DNA of 8,914 nt from GCA-2718595 sp963935005 (GTDB lineage: Bacteria; Gemmatimonadota; Gemmatimonadetes; Longimicrobiales; Gaopeijiaceae): the NCBI GenBank assembly GCA_963935005.1, contig CAWWAX010000061.1, positions 1 to 8,914 on the forward strand, read 5' to 3'. Positions 1-7,400 of this stretch are shown here, piece after piece (the stretch's first letter is position 1; every line of letters begins with the position of its first letter). Both the position numbers and the translations under genes were made by a program. A model generated the notes under the pieces. It worked only from the letters and a program-made list of their open reading frames with translations, had not been told where the DNA came from and made no database searches.

Positions 1-1
1 T

Positions 2-1333
2 GAGACCGGTACATGGGTCATTCCAATGGATCAGGAATTTGCTGAACTGGCTAGACAAGTGTTGGACGTTCAAGTTTATCCGGATTTGAGGGAGTATCCA
101 GGAGGTCCGCCAGAACAGCCTTATGACGCGGCGGGCTGGACACTTCCTTATCAGATGGATGTAGAAGTCGCGGTCGCAACGCAACCGATGGGAGCAGAGA
201 TCAGGTCTGCTTTGAGAGAGATCAGGAAAGACCCGATGGCTTGGGATGAGGAAATCACAGATGCATCAAAGTTTGATTCTCCCCTAGGTGTTGGTTTCGA
301 CAGTCATCCCGTGGCTGCAGGCATTACTCCCCCACCAGGACGTTTAGTTGGATCTGGCTCTGCCTTGATAGTGGATCCTTCTCAGAATAATACTTTTGCA
401 GTTCTCAATCGATCATGGGATATGGGTGCAACAGTTAGGTCAGTAACTCGAGATAGAAAAGTGTTATATCAAATTTCTGGTCTTTCTGGCAATCAGCAAC
501 AAAGCCTGGTGGACGATTATGCTCTCCAGGCTACGCGTGGCAATCTTAATGGTACTGTGCTGAAGCAGCCTCGGATTGGTCTCTATCGGCCTTGGATGGC
601 TAGTATGGATGAAGGTTGGACGAGATGGTTATTGGAACGGTATGAATTTCAGTTTAATAATGTCAGAAACTCTGACTTTCGTACAGGATCTCTTAGGGAT
701 CGATATGACGTGATTGTTTTACCAGCAGAAAGACCAAATTCATTACTAAATGGACATTCCTTTGGCACCATACCTTCTGAGTTCTCGGGAGGCATAGGGG
801 CACTAGGAATCCGATCTTTGGAAGAATTTGTGAGGAATGGAGGGACTCTGGTGGCTTTGAATCAAGCTAGTGATCTAGTGATCGAAGAATTACACTTGCC
901 AGTACTGAATGTTGTAAAAAACCTCAGTCGACAGGAGTTTTTCTCCAGTGGTTCGATTTTTGAAGTGGATGTGGATACAACCCATCCAGTAATGGCAGGG
1001 ATGCCTGAGCAAGGCAAGATATTTTTTGATAGAAGTCCCGTTTTTTCAACTCAGCCAGGATTTGAAGGTTCTGCGTTAATGAAGTATCGTAGATCGGGGT
1101 CACCTCTATTGTCCGGTTATTTACTGGGAGAGGAATATCTGCAGGGGTACGCTGCTGCTTTGGATGTGGAATATGGTGCAGGGCGAGTCCTTTTGCTTGG
1201 CTTAAGACCACAGTGGAGGGGTCAACCCTTTGGCACCTTTAAGGTGTTATTTAACTCAATTCTTTTTGCAGAGGAGCTGGCTAGTTTTTCATCGGGGGAT
1301 GGAGAGTTCTGGAGCACTCCCCAAGAACCATAA
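2..1333 (+). CDS. M14-type zinc carboxypeptidase-like protein with C-terminal GATase1-like domain (5' end missing)
   Basis: This is the C-terminal part of a large, probably exported, metallopeptidase-like protein. The frame is open from the first bases, so the ATG at 26 is most likely internal: the eight codons before it read ETGTWVIP in the same frame, and no ribosome binding site precedes it. The segment VYPDLREYPGG (about 74-106) followed by PYDAAGWTLPYQM is typical of the region just after the M14 catalytic domain in large bacterial M14 proteins. From about 572 (RIGLYRPW, then MDEGWTRWLLE) a class I glutamine amidotransferase-like fold begins, with the strand-turn FVRNGGTLVALNQ and the closing GAGRVLLLGLRPQWRG. 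The visible 443 residues contain no cysteine, so the amidotransferase nucleophile is absent and this domain is probably structural or ligand-binding. The zinc ligands and catalytic Glu would lie upstream of the window, so activity cannot be judged. The gene converges on the operon at 1365. Confidence 0.85.
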   Translation, partial: ETGTWVIPMDQEFAELARQVLDVQVYPDLREYPGGPPEQPYDAAGWTLPYQMDVEVAVATQPMGAEIRSALREIRKDPMAWDEEITDASKFDSPLGVGFDSHPVAAGITPPPGRLVGSGSALIVDPSQNNTFAVLNRSWDMGATVRSVTRDRKVLYQISGLSGNQQQSLVDDYALQATRGNLNGTVLKQPRIGLYRPWMASMDEGWTRWLLERYEFQFNNVRNSDFRTGSLRDRYDVIVLPAERPNSLLNGHSFGTIPSEFSGGIGALGIRSLEEFVRNGGTLVALNQASDLVIEELHLPVLNVVKNLSRQEFFSSGSIFEVDVDTTHPVMAGMPEQGKIFFDRSPVFSTQPGFEGSALMKYRRSGSPLLSGYLLGEEYLQGYAAALDVEYGAGRVLLLGLRPQWRGQPFGTFKVLFNSILFAEELASFSSGDGEFWSTPQEP

Positions 1334-1367
1334 GCTGGAGATTTGGAAGGATTGAGAAGCCAGCTTA
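1331..1367. terminator. Convergent intergenic hairpin containing both stop codons (possible bidirectional terminator)
   Basis: TAAGCTGG (1331-1338) and CCAGCTTA (1360-1367) form a perfect 8-bp inverted repeat around a 21-nt loop. The arms begin with the TAA stop of the peptidase gene and end with the TAA stop (TTA on the + strand) of the convergent operon, so the two stop codons pair with each other. There is no U-tract on either side, so this is not a canonical intrinsic terminator. It could still protect 3' ends or pause RNA polymerase, and a Rho-dependent or more distant terminator is possible. The inverted repeat is certain; the function is a guess. Confidence 0.35.
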
Positions 1368-3203
1368 CTGTACGACTGTAATATTACGACTAAGGACCAT
1401 GGCTTCTCTGCCTTCAGGTTGCAGTTCGATTGTGATGGTGTATTCTCCAGTCTCTATATTTGGGAAATCGATATTTACTGAACGAAATACTGTTTCCAGT
1501 CCATTTATGCTAGAATCCTGAAAGGACATATCTGGTAGAGGATCAGACTCCAGTAATCGCATGAATTCGCCTAGTCGACGTAAAATGCCCACATTGTTGC
1601 GGACTAGCCCAATGCGGGTACCAAAGGTCTCACCACTTCTAAAACCGTAAAGTTCCCAAGCTACTTTTATAGATTCTCCTCGTTGGATCTGCAGTTTTGA
1701 TTTTATTTGCGGAATAGCTTCTTCCAATGTGTTGGGCACATCGCCCCCACCGTCCAAGACAAGTAGGTCAGAAGCCGAAGCGAGACCAGGAGTTAATGGA
1801 TCTTGCCAAAGGCCCTTTCGAGACCTCCAGGCACTTTTGGCAGATACTTCTAAGATTTCCAGTCCAATGATGTAAGACCCATTAGGCACCATTAGGCTGA
1901 AGCTGCCATTCGGATCATCTCCTAGCACTCGGTAACCGTTTTGATCTGGGATGCTGTGTAAAAATAGCCCTGTTTGGAAATTGATTTTGTTAGAATCGAC
2001 CTCTTTCGTTTTGTCTGCAGAGGTTTTTGGAAGTTGAACCAAGAATGGATTGTTTCTTTCTTTAATCTGATCGCGATCTGTGCTGGCAACTGTAGTAAAT
2101 GTCGGACTCGTTTCAGGACTGAACCCTACCACGATCATAAGGGAATCTCCTCTACGGAACCGACCAATTTGGTTGTTTAGTTCAGTGAGATTTGGGGCAT
2201 AAGGTGGGGCATATCCAGTATGAGGGCGCTCACGTTCCAGATTCCATTCGCCAGGACCAACCATAATGGGATTTCTCAAGACAGATGTGGGTGGAAGAAA
2301 CTCCTGACTTTTGGGATGGTGCCTACCTACGATACTACGAGTATCGGTCAAGAATCCGTCAGGTGGTTTTTGTTCTCTGTCCCAAGCTTTTTCAGGGCCG
2401 TATCGTATCATCAGTTCTTCCAGGTCATCTCCCCACGTTATTCCATAAGGATTAGCGGATTGTTCACGAAGAAGAACCAAAACTGTACGTGCATACTGCT
2501 CCGTCATCCGATCATTTCCGTCCACGAGATAGAGGGGATCAGAGAGTAACCAGAAAAGCTTCTTTAATGCTTCGGGATCGCTAGAACTATCCAAGATTTC
2601 TTGAGATCCAGAGTCTAACAAATGTTGTAAAGACTTGAAGTGTTCCCTATCCTCCAATGACATTTGGCTGAAAGCTAATTCAAAGTATTGCGTGGCCTTT
2701 AACCAGTTGCCTTGTAAATGTTTGAGAAAACCTGAAAGAGTGGAGCACCACCAAATTTGAGCCTGACACTGATCCAGCACTTCTTCAGCCCTACGCCAGT
2801 CACTGTTCTCTGATAAATAGTGGATACGTTGCCCTAGTAACCAGTTGTCTCCCGGTATAAGCGCATTGATCTCAGCGAGTTCACCGAGAAGTTTAGCTCT
2901 AGCCATTTCAATCGGGACGGGTTCTTCCACCATTTCCCAAGTCGGATCTTCATCCCAGTTTTCATGTCGGAAGCAGAAGCGCCCGATGATTTCATCGCAA
3001 CTTAGCCTGAGTCTTGAAAATTGGGGTGTGATCAGATTGTTTCTTGATCGTTCAAAACCAGCCTGTAAACTTTTGGCTTCTTGGTGCAGAGCAGAGGAGT
3101 CAGGTGTCGCTTCGTTTTGGTTTTGTGCAGAGGTTGTTTTTGCAAGCGAAAAATCCGCGGATAGAAATGAGCCCAGAAGGCCAAGAATCCTGAGGATTCT
3201 CAA
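1365..3203 (-). CDS. Exported TPR-containing protein with GWxTD-like segment, fourth gene of the ABC operon
   Basis: A 612-residue predicted exported protein of unknown function. The start is a TTG, 16 nt after the stop of the DUF4340 gene, with GAGAGGA 11 nt upstream; no in-frame ATG lies between that stop and this codon. Residues 1-26 look like a signal peptide (R-rich start, hydrophobic stretch, TTSA then Gln). Residues about 120-180 are helical and TPR-like (paired W/A/L patterns, NWLKATQYFELAF). SDPLYLVDGNDRMTEQYAR followed by WGDDLEELMIRYG (257-269) resembles the core of GWxTD-type proteins, although a literal GWxTD motif is absent. The C-terminus ends in a beta-rich GEYTITIEL segment, suggesting an Ig-like domain. 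The only four cysteines (C69, C77, C146, C153) lie in the N-terminal third and could form disulfides after export. It is probably a periplasmic or outer-envelope partner of the ABC system. The frame and operon membership are secure; the family assignment is moderate. Confidence 0.8.
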   Translation of the reverse strand: MRILRILGLLGSFLSADFSLAKTTSAQNQNEATPDSSALHQEAKSLQAGFERSRNNLITPQFSRLRLSCDEIIGRFCFRHENWDEDPTWEMVEEPVPIEMARAKLLGELAEINALIPGDNWLLGQRIHYLSENSDWRRAEEVLDQCQAQIWWCSTLSGFLKHLQGNWLKATQYFELAFSQMSLEDREHFKSLQHLLDSGSQEILDSSSDPEALKKLFWLLSDPLYLVDGNDRMTEQYARTVLVLLREQSANPYGITWGDDLEELMIRYGPEKAWDREQKPPDGFLTDTRSIVGRHHPKSQEFLPPTSVLRNPIMVGPGEWNLERERPHTGYAPPYAPNLTELNNQIGRFRRGDSLMIVVGFSPETSPTFTTVASTDRDQIKERNNPFLVQLPKTSADKTKEVDSNKINFQTGLFLHSIPDQNGYRVLGDDPNGSFSLMVPNGSYIIGLEILEVSAKSAWRSRKGLWQDPLTPGLASASDLLVLDGGGDVPNTLEEAIPQIKSKLQIQRGESIKVAWELYGFRSGETFGTRIGLVRNNVGILRRLGEFMRLLESDPLPDMSFQDSSINGLETVFRSVNIDFPNIETGEYTITIELQPEGREAMVLSRNITVVQ

Positions 3204-3233
3204 ACAGGACTGATTCCTCTCAGCATCCTGAGG
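3184..3233 (-). repeat. Duplicated palindromic element around the TTG start of the fourth operon gene
   Basis: AGAATCCT (3184-3191) and AGGATTCT (3193-3200) are perfect 8-bp inverted arms separated by one base, placed over codons 2-7 of the gene that starts at 3203. The core ATCCTGAGG (3187-3195) recurs exactly at 3225-3233, at the end of the DUF4340 gene, where it is also part of a small palindrome (ATCC-TGAG-GGAT). The Shine-Dalgarno-like sequence and the TTG lie between the two copies. Pairing across the copies would place both in a loop; pairing within the downstream copy would leave the ribosome binding site free. Part of the pattern follows from the encoded RILRIL repeat, so a regulatory role is unproven. 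Confidence 0.4.
3215..3221 (-). promoter_or_regulatory. Ribosome binding site for the TTG-started fourth gene
   Basis: On the coding strand, GAGAGGA lies 11 nt before the TTG at 3203 and overlaps the TGA stop (3220-3222) of the DUF4340 gene. A ribosome finishing that gene would therefore sit on this site, suggesting coupled re-initiation. It is the only plausible Shine-Dalgarno sequence there and supports choosing the TTG. Confidence 0.5.
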
Positions 3234-4146
3234 GATTGTCTTGGATTAACATGAAAATCTCTGGTACGATCCTGCTGAATTTCCAGCTAGGAACTTCAAA
3301 AATGACCTCACTATTGAGGCTTTGTACATGCCGAGTCGTACCTTCCCCAGAAAGTATCAGTTGATTTAAAAGTTTTCCAGATTCATCCATGGCTACTATA
3401 CGTCTGCGGTTTAGATCAGAGGGTGTTTGGCTCTCGTCAAGAAATCCACTCGCTTCCATATTTGAAAGTTCGGCGGTGATACCTATCATTGCAGCTAGGT
3501 CTAGTGTTTCTCCATTCATTACCCAGGTCGTATCTGATCGTTCTAACCTGTAAGTTTCATCACCGTAGTCTAATAAGATACTTTTTACAGCGGCCGTATC
3601 AGTAGTTGTGATAGTTTTGTCTCTCCATTCTGTTAGACTTTGGGTCACAGCACTACGTAACTCACCAGAGATCACCACCACTTCATTCTGATCTACCAAC
3701 CTTGTGAACACACTTGGAAAAGTCGGCCCGCTGTTCCCGACCAAAATTGTGGACTGTTGATTGTCGACGTTGATGATCTCCAGGACCCAGGTGCTATCTA
3801 GTGATAAGCCCATTCGCCGATGGTTTTCTGCATTGTTTGCCACCACATTGCCTACGTTATCCTCATCAATGGCGTCCCATAATTTTTGTAAGGATATTTC
3901 CTCTGAAGCATAGCCATTAACTTCCCAAGTATCAGTCAGATAAGTTAACTCGGTGATACCACCATCAGGGCTTGTGATTTTCAAAGTCTTAACGGTTGTT
4001 GAATCAAAATCTGTAAAAACTTCTTTGATGCGATTACTCACAGATTTCGAGTCCTGATCCTGGTTGTTTAACAGGCTGAGTAGTACCCAGATTAGAGTAG
4101 CTCCTATAAAAACTTTCATAATCCTGTTCAGAGTCTGTTTACTCAT
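3220..4146 (-). CDS. DUF4340 domain protein, membrane-anchored, third gene of the ABC operon
   Basis: A 308-residue protein with one N-terminal membrane segment (about 11-27, KVFIGATLIWVLLSLL) and an extracytoplasmic remainder. The body matches DUF4340 proteins: a beta-strand unit VKTLKIT..GGITELTYLTDTWEVNG (about 52-78) is followed by a helical SLQKLWDAIDEDNVGNVVANN segment and HRRMGLSLDST. A second related unit, VKSILLDYGDETYRLERSDTTWVMNG (about 187-212), makes an internal duplication marked by W74-x-x-N-G and W208-x-x-N-G. Proteins of this family are commonly encoded next to GldF/GldG-type ABC genes, and their biochemical role is not established. The ATG overlaps the stop of the GldFG gene as ATGA (4143-4146), and GGGGAGA lies 9 nt upstream (4156-4162), so translation is probably coupled. 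It likely works with the GldG region on the outer face of the membrane. Confidence 0.88.
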   Translation of the reverse strand: MSKQTLNRIMKVFIGATLIWVLLSLLNNQDQDSKSVSNRIKEVFTDFDSTTVKTLKITSPDGGITELTYLTDTWEVNGYASEEISLQKLWDAIDEDNVGNVVANNAENHRRMGLSLDSTWVLEIINVDNQQSTILVGNSGPTFPSVFTRLVDQNEVVVISGELRSAVTQSLTEWRDKTITTTDTAAVKSILLDYGDETYRLERSDTTWVMNGETLDLAAMIGITAELSNMEASGFLDESQTPSDLNRRRIVAMDESGKLLNQLILSGEGTTRHVQSLNSEVIFEVPSWKFSRIVPEIFMLIQDNPSGC

Positions 4147-6380
4147 GTTATTAAGTCTCCCCAGCGAACTTTAGCCCTGCGTTTACGTCCAGTAACTTTT
4201 AGAATTCCCAAAATCACAACCAGTAATGGTACTCCAATAAGATTGCCCCATCGCAAGCCGGCTTTTTGGAAGTCAGAGGTGAAAACCATCGGTGGTGGTG
4301 TTCTTGTTTTAGAACGGATAGCTATCAGCGCCTCATCCTGAGCGAGCCAGTCGATTGCATTTTCTGCGAATATGAGATTATCTGGGCTGGCTTGTACAAA
4401 GGATTCCTCTAGGAAATCAACATCACCCACAACAATAATTCGTCCAGCTGAAGGGTCATCATTTGAAGATTCTGAATCTCCTCCCCCAAGTGCCACAGCT
4501 AAGGTCACAGTCTGGAATCCACCGGGGTCAGGTTGGAGGAGTGCGTCAGGCATTATCAATGAATTGGGTGGTTGTATCGCACCAGCTTCAGTGGTTGTCC
4601 AGAGACGTTCGATATTGGTAATACTGTCTGCTACCTCAAGTGCAGTAGCCCAGCCAACACTTAATCCATTAAGGTCCCTAGTAGTGGCGTGCAATCCTCC
4701 CTTAAGAGCAATGGGCCATAGGGGATAAGGACGTATCACATTGAACATCCCTTGCGAACCCATGGATATATTAGAATTGGAACCGTAATCCATGACCAAT
4801 CCGGCGTCGACTCCGATTCCTCTTTCTGCTAAAAACCCTTCAAGGCCAGTTGTAACTTGACTGGTAGTGGGAGTTTCTAAGGAGATTTGATGCTTATCTA
4901 CTAGCATTAAAGCCCCACCGCCTTTGGAGATAAACTCTTCTATTTCCTCAATCTTTGTTTCAGGAACAGCTTCTTTAGGGCCTGCAAGTACTACTAGGTC
5001 TGTGTTGTCGGGATCTAGTCCTATACTATCTTCAGATAAGTCAATGGAGGTGACTTCATACCTTTCTAGTAAACTTCGCGTCAGAGACGGAAAACTGGTT
5101 TCTCCTAAGGCACCAAAGCCAGTCAAGAAAGTTATGCTTGGCCTTTTGTCCGTCGTCATGACGGATATCGCTGAGGCAATCCTGAACTCCAAGTCGGCTG
5201 TGCCAGAAATAAATGGGATAACTTCCTGTTTCTCTGCGTAGAGCAGAGCTAGTCCGAACCATCCTCGTCGCACTTCAAATTCATCATCTCTGAGTACGTT
5301 GAACTCATTTTCAATAATACCTAAAGATCTTGCTTCAGCGGCTACTTCATCATTGTCACTCGGATTTAGATTTTCGACGACAAGATTGCTTCCCCCCGCG
5401 CGATTTAGGTCGGAGATGAGGTCGCGCACATCCCTTAATGTTGGCTGAAGTTCGGATGGAAGTTGGTCGGAAATGAATAGTTTGAGAGTGACTAAGTCGG
5501 AGAGATTGCCGAGTGTTTCTTTGCTTCCAGATGACAATGTGTATAGGTCTTCTCTGGTCAAATCGAAACGCCCACGGATGTTTTCTCCCAGCAGGTTTGT
5601 TACGACTACTAGGCCAAGTAGAGTGGTTACCCCAATTCTAAGGCGCTGGTAGGATTGTCTTTGTTGGCTAAGGCGTTGTTTGACCAAAAGGGCTACTGCC
5701 ATGGCTAAAAACAATCCTGCCGTTGAAAGGAAGTAAACGACATCTCTGAGATCTATTACTCCCCTAGCAACATTCTCGAAGTGCCCCATGACTGATAAAC
5801 GTGACAAGGCAGTTCCCACCAGTGGTGTCAATCCATATAACACGACTGGTGTTCCAATAAAGACCAGTAGAAAGGATACAGATGTGGCAAGGATGAACGC
5901 GGTGACTTGATTCTTTGTAGCCGTCGAAGCCCAAAGCCCGATGGCTACACCTTGGACAGCCAGCAAAAAGGCTCCGATATATTGGGCAAGCATGATCCCA
6001 GGATCGGCTTCAGAAAATAGAAGGATTCCTAATGCCATGGGGAAAGTACCGAGCAGGGCCAGTATTACAAAAAGCCAGTTTCCTATCAGTTTGCCCAACA
6101 AAATTTCTAATTCATCTAATGGATAGGAAGACAACCACTCTATAGTCCCCGTCCTTCTTTCTTCAGCAACGGATCGCATGGTTATAGCTGGGATGAAGAC
6201 AGCGAAAAGCCAGGGAAGTAGATCGAAAAGTGGTCTGAGGCTAGCCACTCCGAGGGCGTAAATGGATCGGAATGTTAAGAATAAACCCAGACCGAGAAAT
6301 GCAACCATGAGTATATAGGCCGTAGGATGATCAAAGAAATTATCAATTTCACGTTTTGCGACTATTCGGGTCCGCTTCAT
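4143..6380 (-). CDS. GldF-GldG fusion: ABC-2 type permease joined to auxiliary (GldG) domain
   Basis: A 745-residue fusion of two proteins that are separate in Flavobacterium gliding operons. Residues 1-235 are the ABC-2 permease, with about six membrane segments (roughly 20-37, 51-68, 101-122, 131-150, 158-184, 214-233) and the conserved cytoplasmic EERRTGTIEWLSSYPLDE (73-90) followed by a GK. A seventh segment (about 249-264) leads into the GldG part, whose entry motif RFDLTREDLYTLS (271-283) is clear. The large extracytoplasmic domain (about 285-700) has alternating beta/alpha units such as RPSITFLTGFGA (413-424), DLVVLAGPKE (461-470) and GRIIVVGDVDF (646-656). A final membrane segment (about 712-729) is followed by a basic tail, RKRRAKVR. 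The ATG overlaps the ATPase stop (ATGA, 6377-6380) and is preceded by a strong AGGAGG-type site. The transported or extruded substrate is unknown. Confidence 0.92.
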   Translation of the reverse strand: MKRTRIVAKREIDNFFDHPTAYILMVAFLGLGLFLTFRSIYALGVASLRPLFDLLPWLFAVFIPAITMRSVAEERRTGTIEWLSSYPLDELEILLGKLIGNWLFVILALLGTFPMALGILLFSEADPGIMLAQYIGAFLLAVQGVAIGLWASTATKNQVTAFILATSVSFLLVFIGTPVVLYGLTPLVGTALSRLSVMGHFENVARGVIDLRDVVYFLSTAGLFLAMAVALLVKQRLSQQRQSYQRLRIGVTTLLGLVVVTNLLGENIRGRFDLTREDLYTLSSGSKETLGNLSDLVTLKLFISDQLPSELQPTLRDVRDLISDLNRAGGSNLVVENLNPSDNDEVAAEARSLGIIENEFNVLRDDEFEVRRGWFGLALLYAEKQEVIPFISGTADLEFRIASAISVMTTDKRPSITFLTGFGALGETSFPSLTRSLLERYEVTSIDLSEDSIGLDPDNTDLVVLAGPKEAVPETKIEEIEEFISKGGGALMLVDKHQISLETPTTSQVTTGLEGFLAERGIGVDAGLVMDYGSNSNISMGSQGMFNVIRPYPLWPIALKGGLHATTRDLNGLSVGWATALEVADSITNIERLWTTTEAGAIQPPNSLIMPDALLQPDPGGFQTVTLAVALGGGDSESSNDDPSAGRIIVVGDVDFLEESFVQASPDNLIFAENAIDWLAQDEALIAIRSKTRTPPPMVFTSDFQKAGLRWGNLIGVPLLVVILGILKVTGRKRRAKVRWGDLIT

Positions 6381-7312
6381 TCCGGTATCTCCTCCTCATC
6401 AGTCAATTCTCTGAAAAGGCGTTCTAGAGAAATTTGGTTTTTGTGAAGTTCCCACAAAATCCAATTTTCGTTTTGAGCTAGTTCAAAAATCACTGGGCGG
6501 AGCTCCTCATCTCCCAGGACTGACAAAGACATTCGGGTTCGTCCATTCACTTCTTCGACATCATGGGCATCGACGCCTGGTAATACACTCAGTTTTTCGA
6601 CGACACGATCACCAGCTACTTCCACAGTGTATTCAGATCTTCCTTTTCCAGCTTGGATAAGGTCAGAGACACTTCCGTCCGCGATGAGCTTGCCACGGTT
6701 GATTATCAGGATTCTCTTGCAAGTGGCTTCGACTTCTTGCATGACATGGCTACTTAGTATGACTGTTCTTTCTTGACCAAGATTACTGACCAAATTTCTA
6801 ATGTCGACCCGTTGGTTGGGATCGAGGCCCTCAGCTGGTTCGTCAAGAACTAAAATTTCTGGGCGGTGTAGAATTGCTGCTGCTAAACCAACTCTCTGTC
6901 TATAACCCTTAGAAAGTTCAGAAATAGGACGATAAAAAACTTCTGAGATACCAGTTTCATCTACGGCATCAGAAATACCAGACCTAGCATCCTTTTTACT
7001 CATCTCTCTCAATGAAGTGGCGTATTCTAGGTACTCGACTACGAGCATGTCTGTATAGAGAGGGTTTGACTCTGGCAGGTAGCCGACTTTCCGTTTGGCA
7101 GAGTTAAGGTCTTCACTGATTAGCTTCCCATCGTAGTAGACACCACCCTGATCAGGCTCTAGTACACCGGTTAGCATTCTCATCGTGGTAGTTTTTCCAG
7201 CCCCATTAGGCCCGAGAAAACCAACGATTTCTCCTCTTCCAACCTCGAGGTCTAAGTTATCGACTGCGGTTAAATCACCAAAGTGCTTGGTGACTCCTCT
7301 GATTGAAATCAT
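6377..7312 (-). CDS. ABC transporter ATP-binding protein, GldA-like, first gene of the operon
   Basis: The cytoplasmic ATPase (311 residues) that would drive the GldF-like membrane domain encoded next. All nucleotide-binding motifs are present: Walker A GPNGAGKT (34-41), signature LSKGYRQRV (133-141), Walker B ILVLDEP (153-159) with catalytic E158, D-loop GLDP (162-165) and switch H189 in ILSSHVMQEVE. The Q-loop position reads GYLPESNPLY (77-86), with Glu where many ABC ATPases have Gln; this is common in the ABC-2/GldA branch. The LSKGYRQR form of the signature is also typical of GldA-like proteins. Residues about 220-311 form a C-terminal accessory region, normal for ABC-2 ATPases. The ATG at 7312 has only a weak GGGG-containing site about 9 nt upstream. 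As the operon's first gene it probably sets the transcription start region at 7313-7350. The substrate cannot be deduced from this subunit. Confidence 0.95.
   Translation of the reverse strand: MISIRGVTKHFGDLTAVDNLDLEVGRGEIVGFLGPNGAGKTTTMRMLTGVLEPDQGGVYYDGKLISEDLNSAKRKVGYLPESNPLYTDMLVVEYLEYATSLREMSKKDARSGISDAVDETGISEVFYRPISELSKGYRQRVGLAAAILHRPEILVLDEPAEGLDPNQRVDIRNLVSNLGQERTVILSSHVMQEVEATCKRILIINRGKLIADGSVSDLIQAGKGRSEYTVEVAGDRVVEKLSVLPGVDAHDVEEVNGRTRMSLSVLGDEELRPVIFELAQNENWILWELHKNQISLERLFRELTDEEEIPE
6389..6397 (-). promoter_or_regulatory. Strong Shine-Dalgarno site for the GldFG gene
   Basis: The coding strand reads GAGGAGGAG, 8 nt before the ATG at 6380, inside the last codons of the ATPase gene (its acidic DEEEIPE tail). 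It is the strongest ribosome binding site in the operon and shows that the permease has its own efficient initiation in addition to the ATGA coupling. Confidence 0.7.
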
Positions 7313-7342
7313 ACTTTGTTGACCCCGTTCATTGGGTTGCTG

Positions 7343-7348
7343 ATCATA
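7343..7348 (-). promoter_or_regulatory. Candidate -10 element for the ABC operon
   Basis: On the minus strand TATGAT matches the -10 consensus at five of six positions and would place transcription start about 24 nt before the ATPase ATG. I find no good -35 hexamer at 16-18 nt spacing; TGGACG lies 21 nt upstream. This is weak support only. Confidence 0.25.
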
Positions 7349-7400
7349 AGAAATCTAAAATGATTTTTTCGTCCAGAAATCTTAAAAAATGTTTTCATCG

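Noticed and set aside
1234..1246. Palindrome CACCTT-T-AAGGTG
   Set aside because: It lies inside the peptidase coding sequence about 90 nt before the stop. A 6-bp-arm palindrome is expected by chance, and no U-tract follows.
2845..3213. Open frame of 122 codons on the + strand opposite the fourth operon gene (also 1974-2180 and 2220-2549)
   Set aside because: These are antisense to a gene with a signal peptide and conserved motifs, have low-complexity Ser/Arg-rich or random composition, and have no upstream ribosome binding site that I could support.
4372..6126. Open frames antisense to, or in another frame of, the GldFG gene (4372-4728, 4924-5241, 5056-5262, 5941-6126)
   Set aside because: They are shadows of the 745-codon gene, whose membrane segments and GldG motifs are continuous across the whole stretch.
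6377..7312. Glu in place of Gln at the Q-loop of the ATPase (GYLPE) as a possible inactivating change
   Set aside because: PE at this position is common in active ABC-2/GldA-type ATPases, and all other catalytic motifs are intact.
1365..7312. Interpretation as a gliding motility locus
   Set aside because: Only GldA/GldF/GldG-type components are present, with no gldB, gldD, gldH-gldN or spr genes in view. Homologous ABC systems are found in many non-gliding bacteria.
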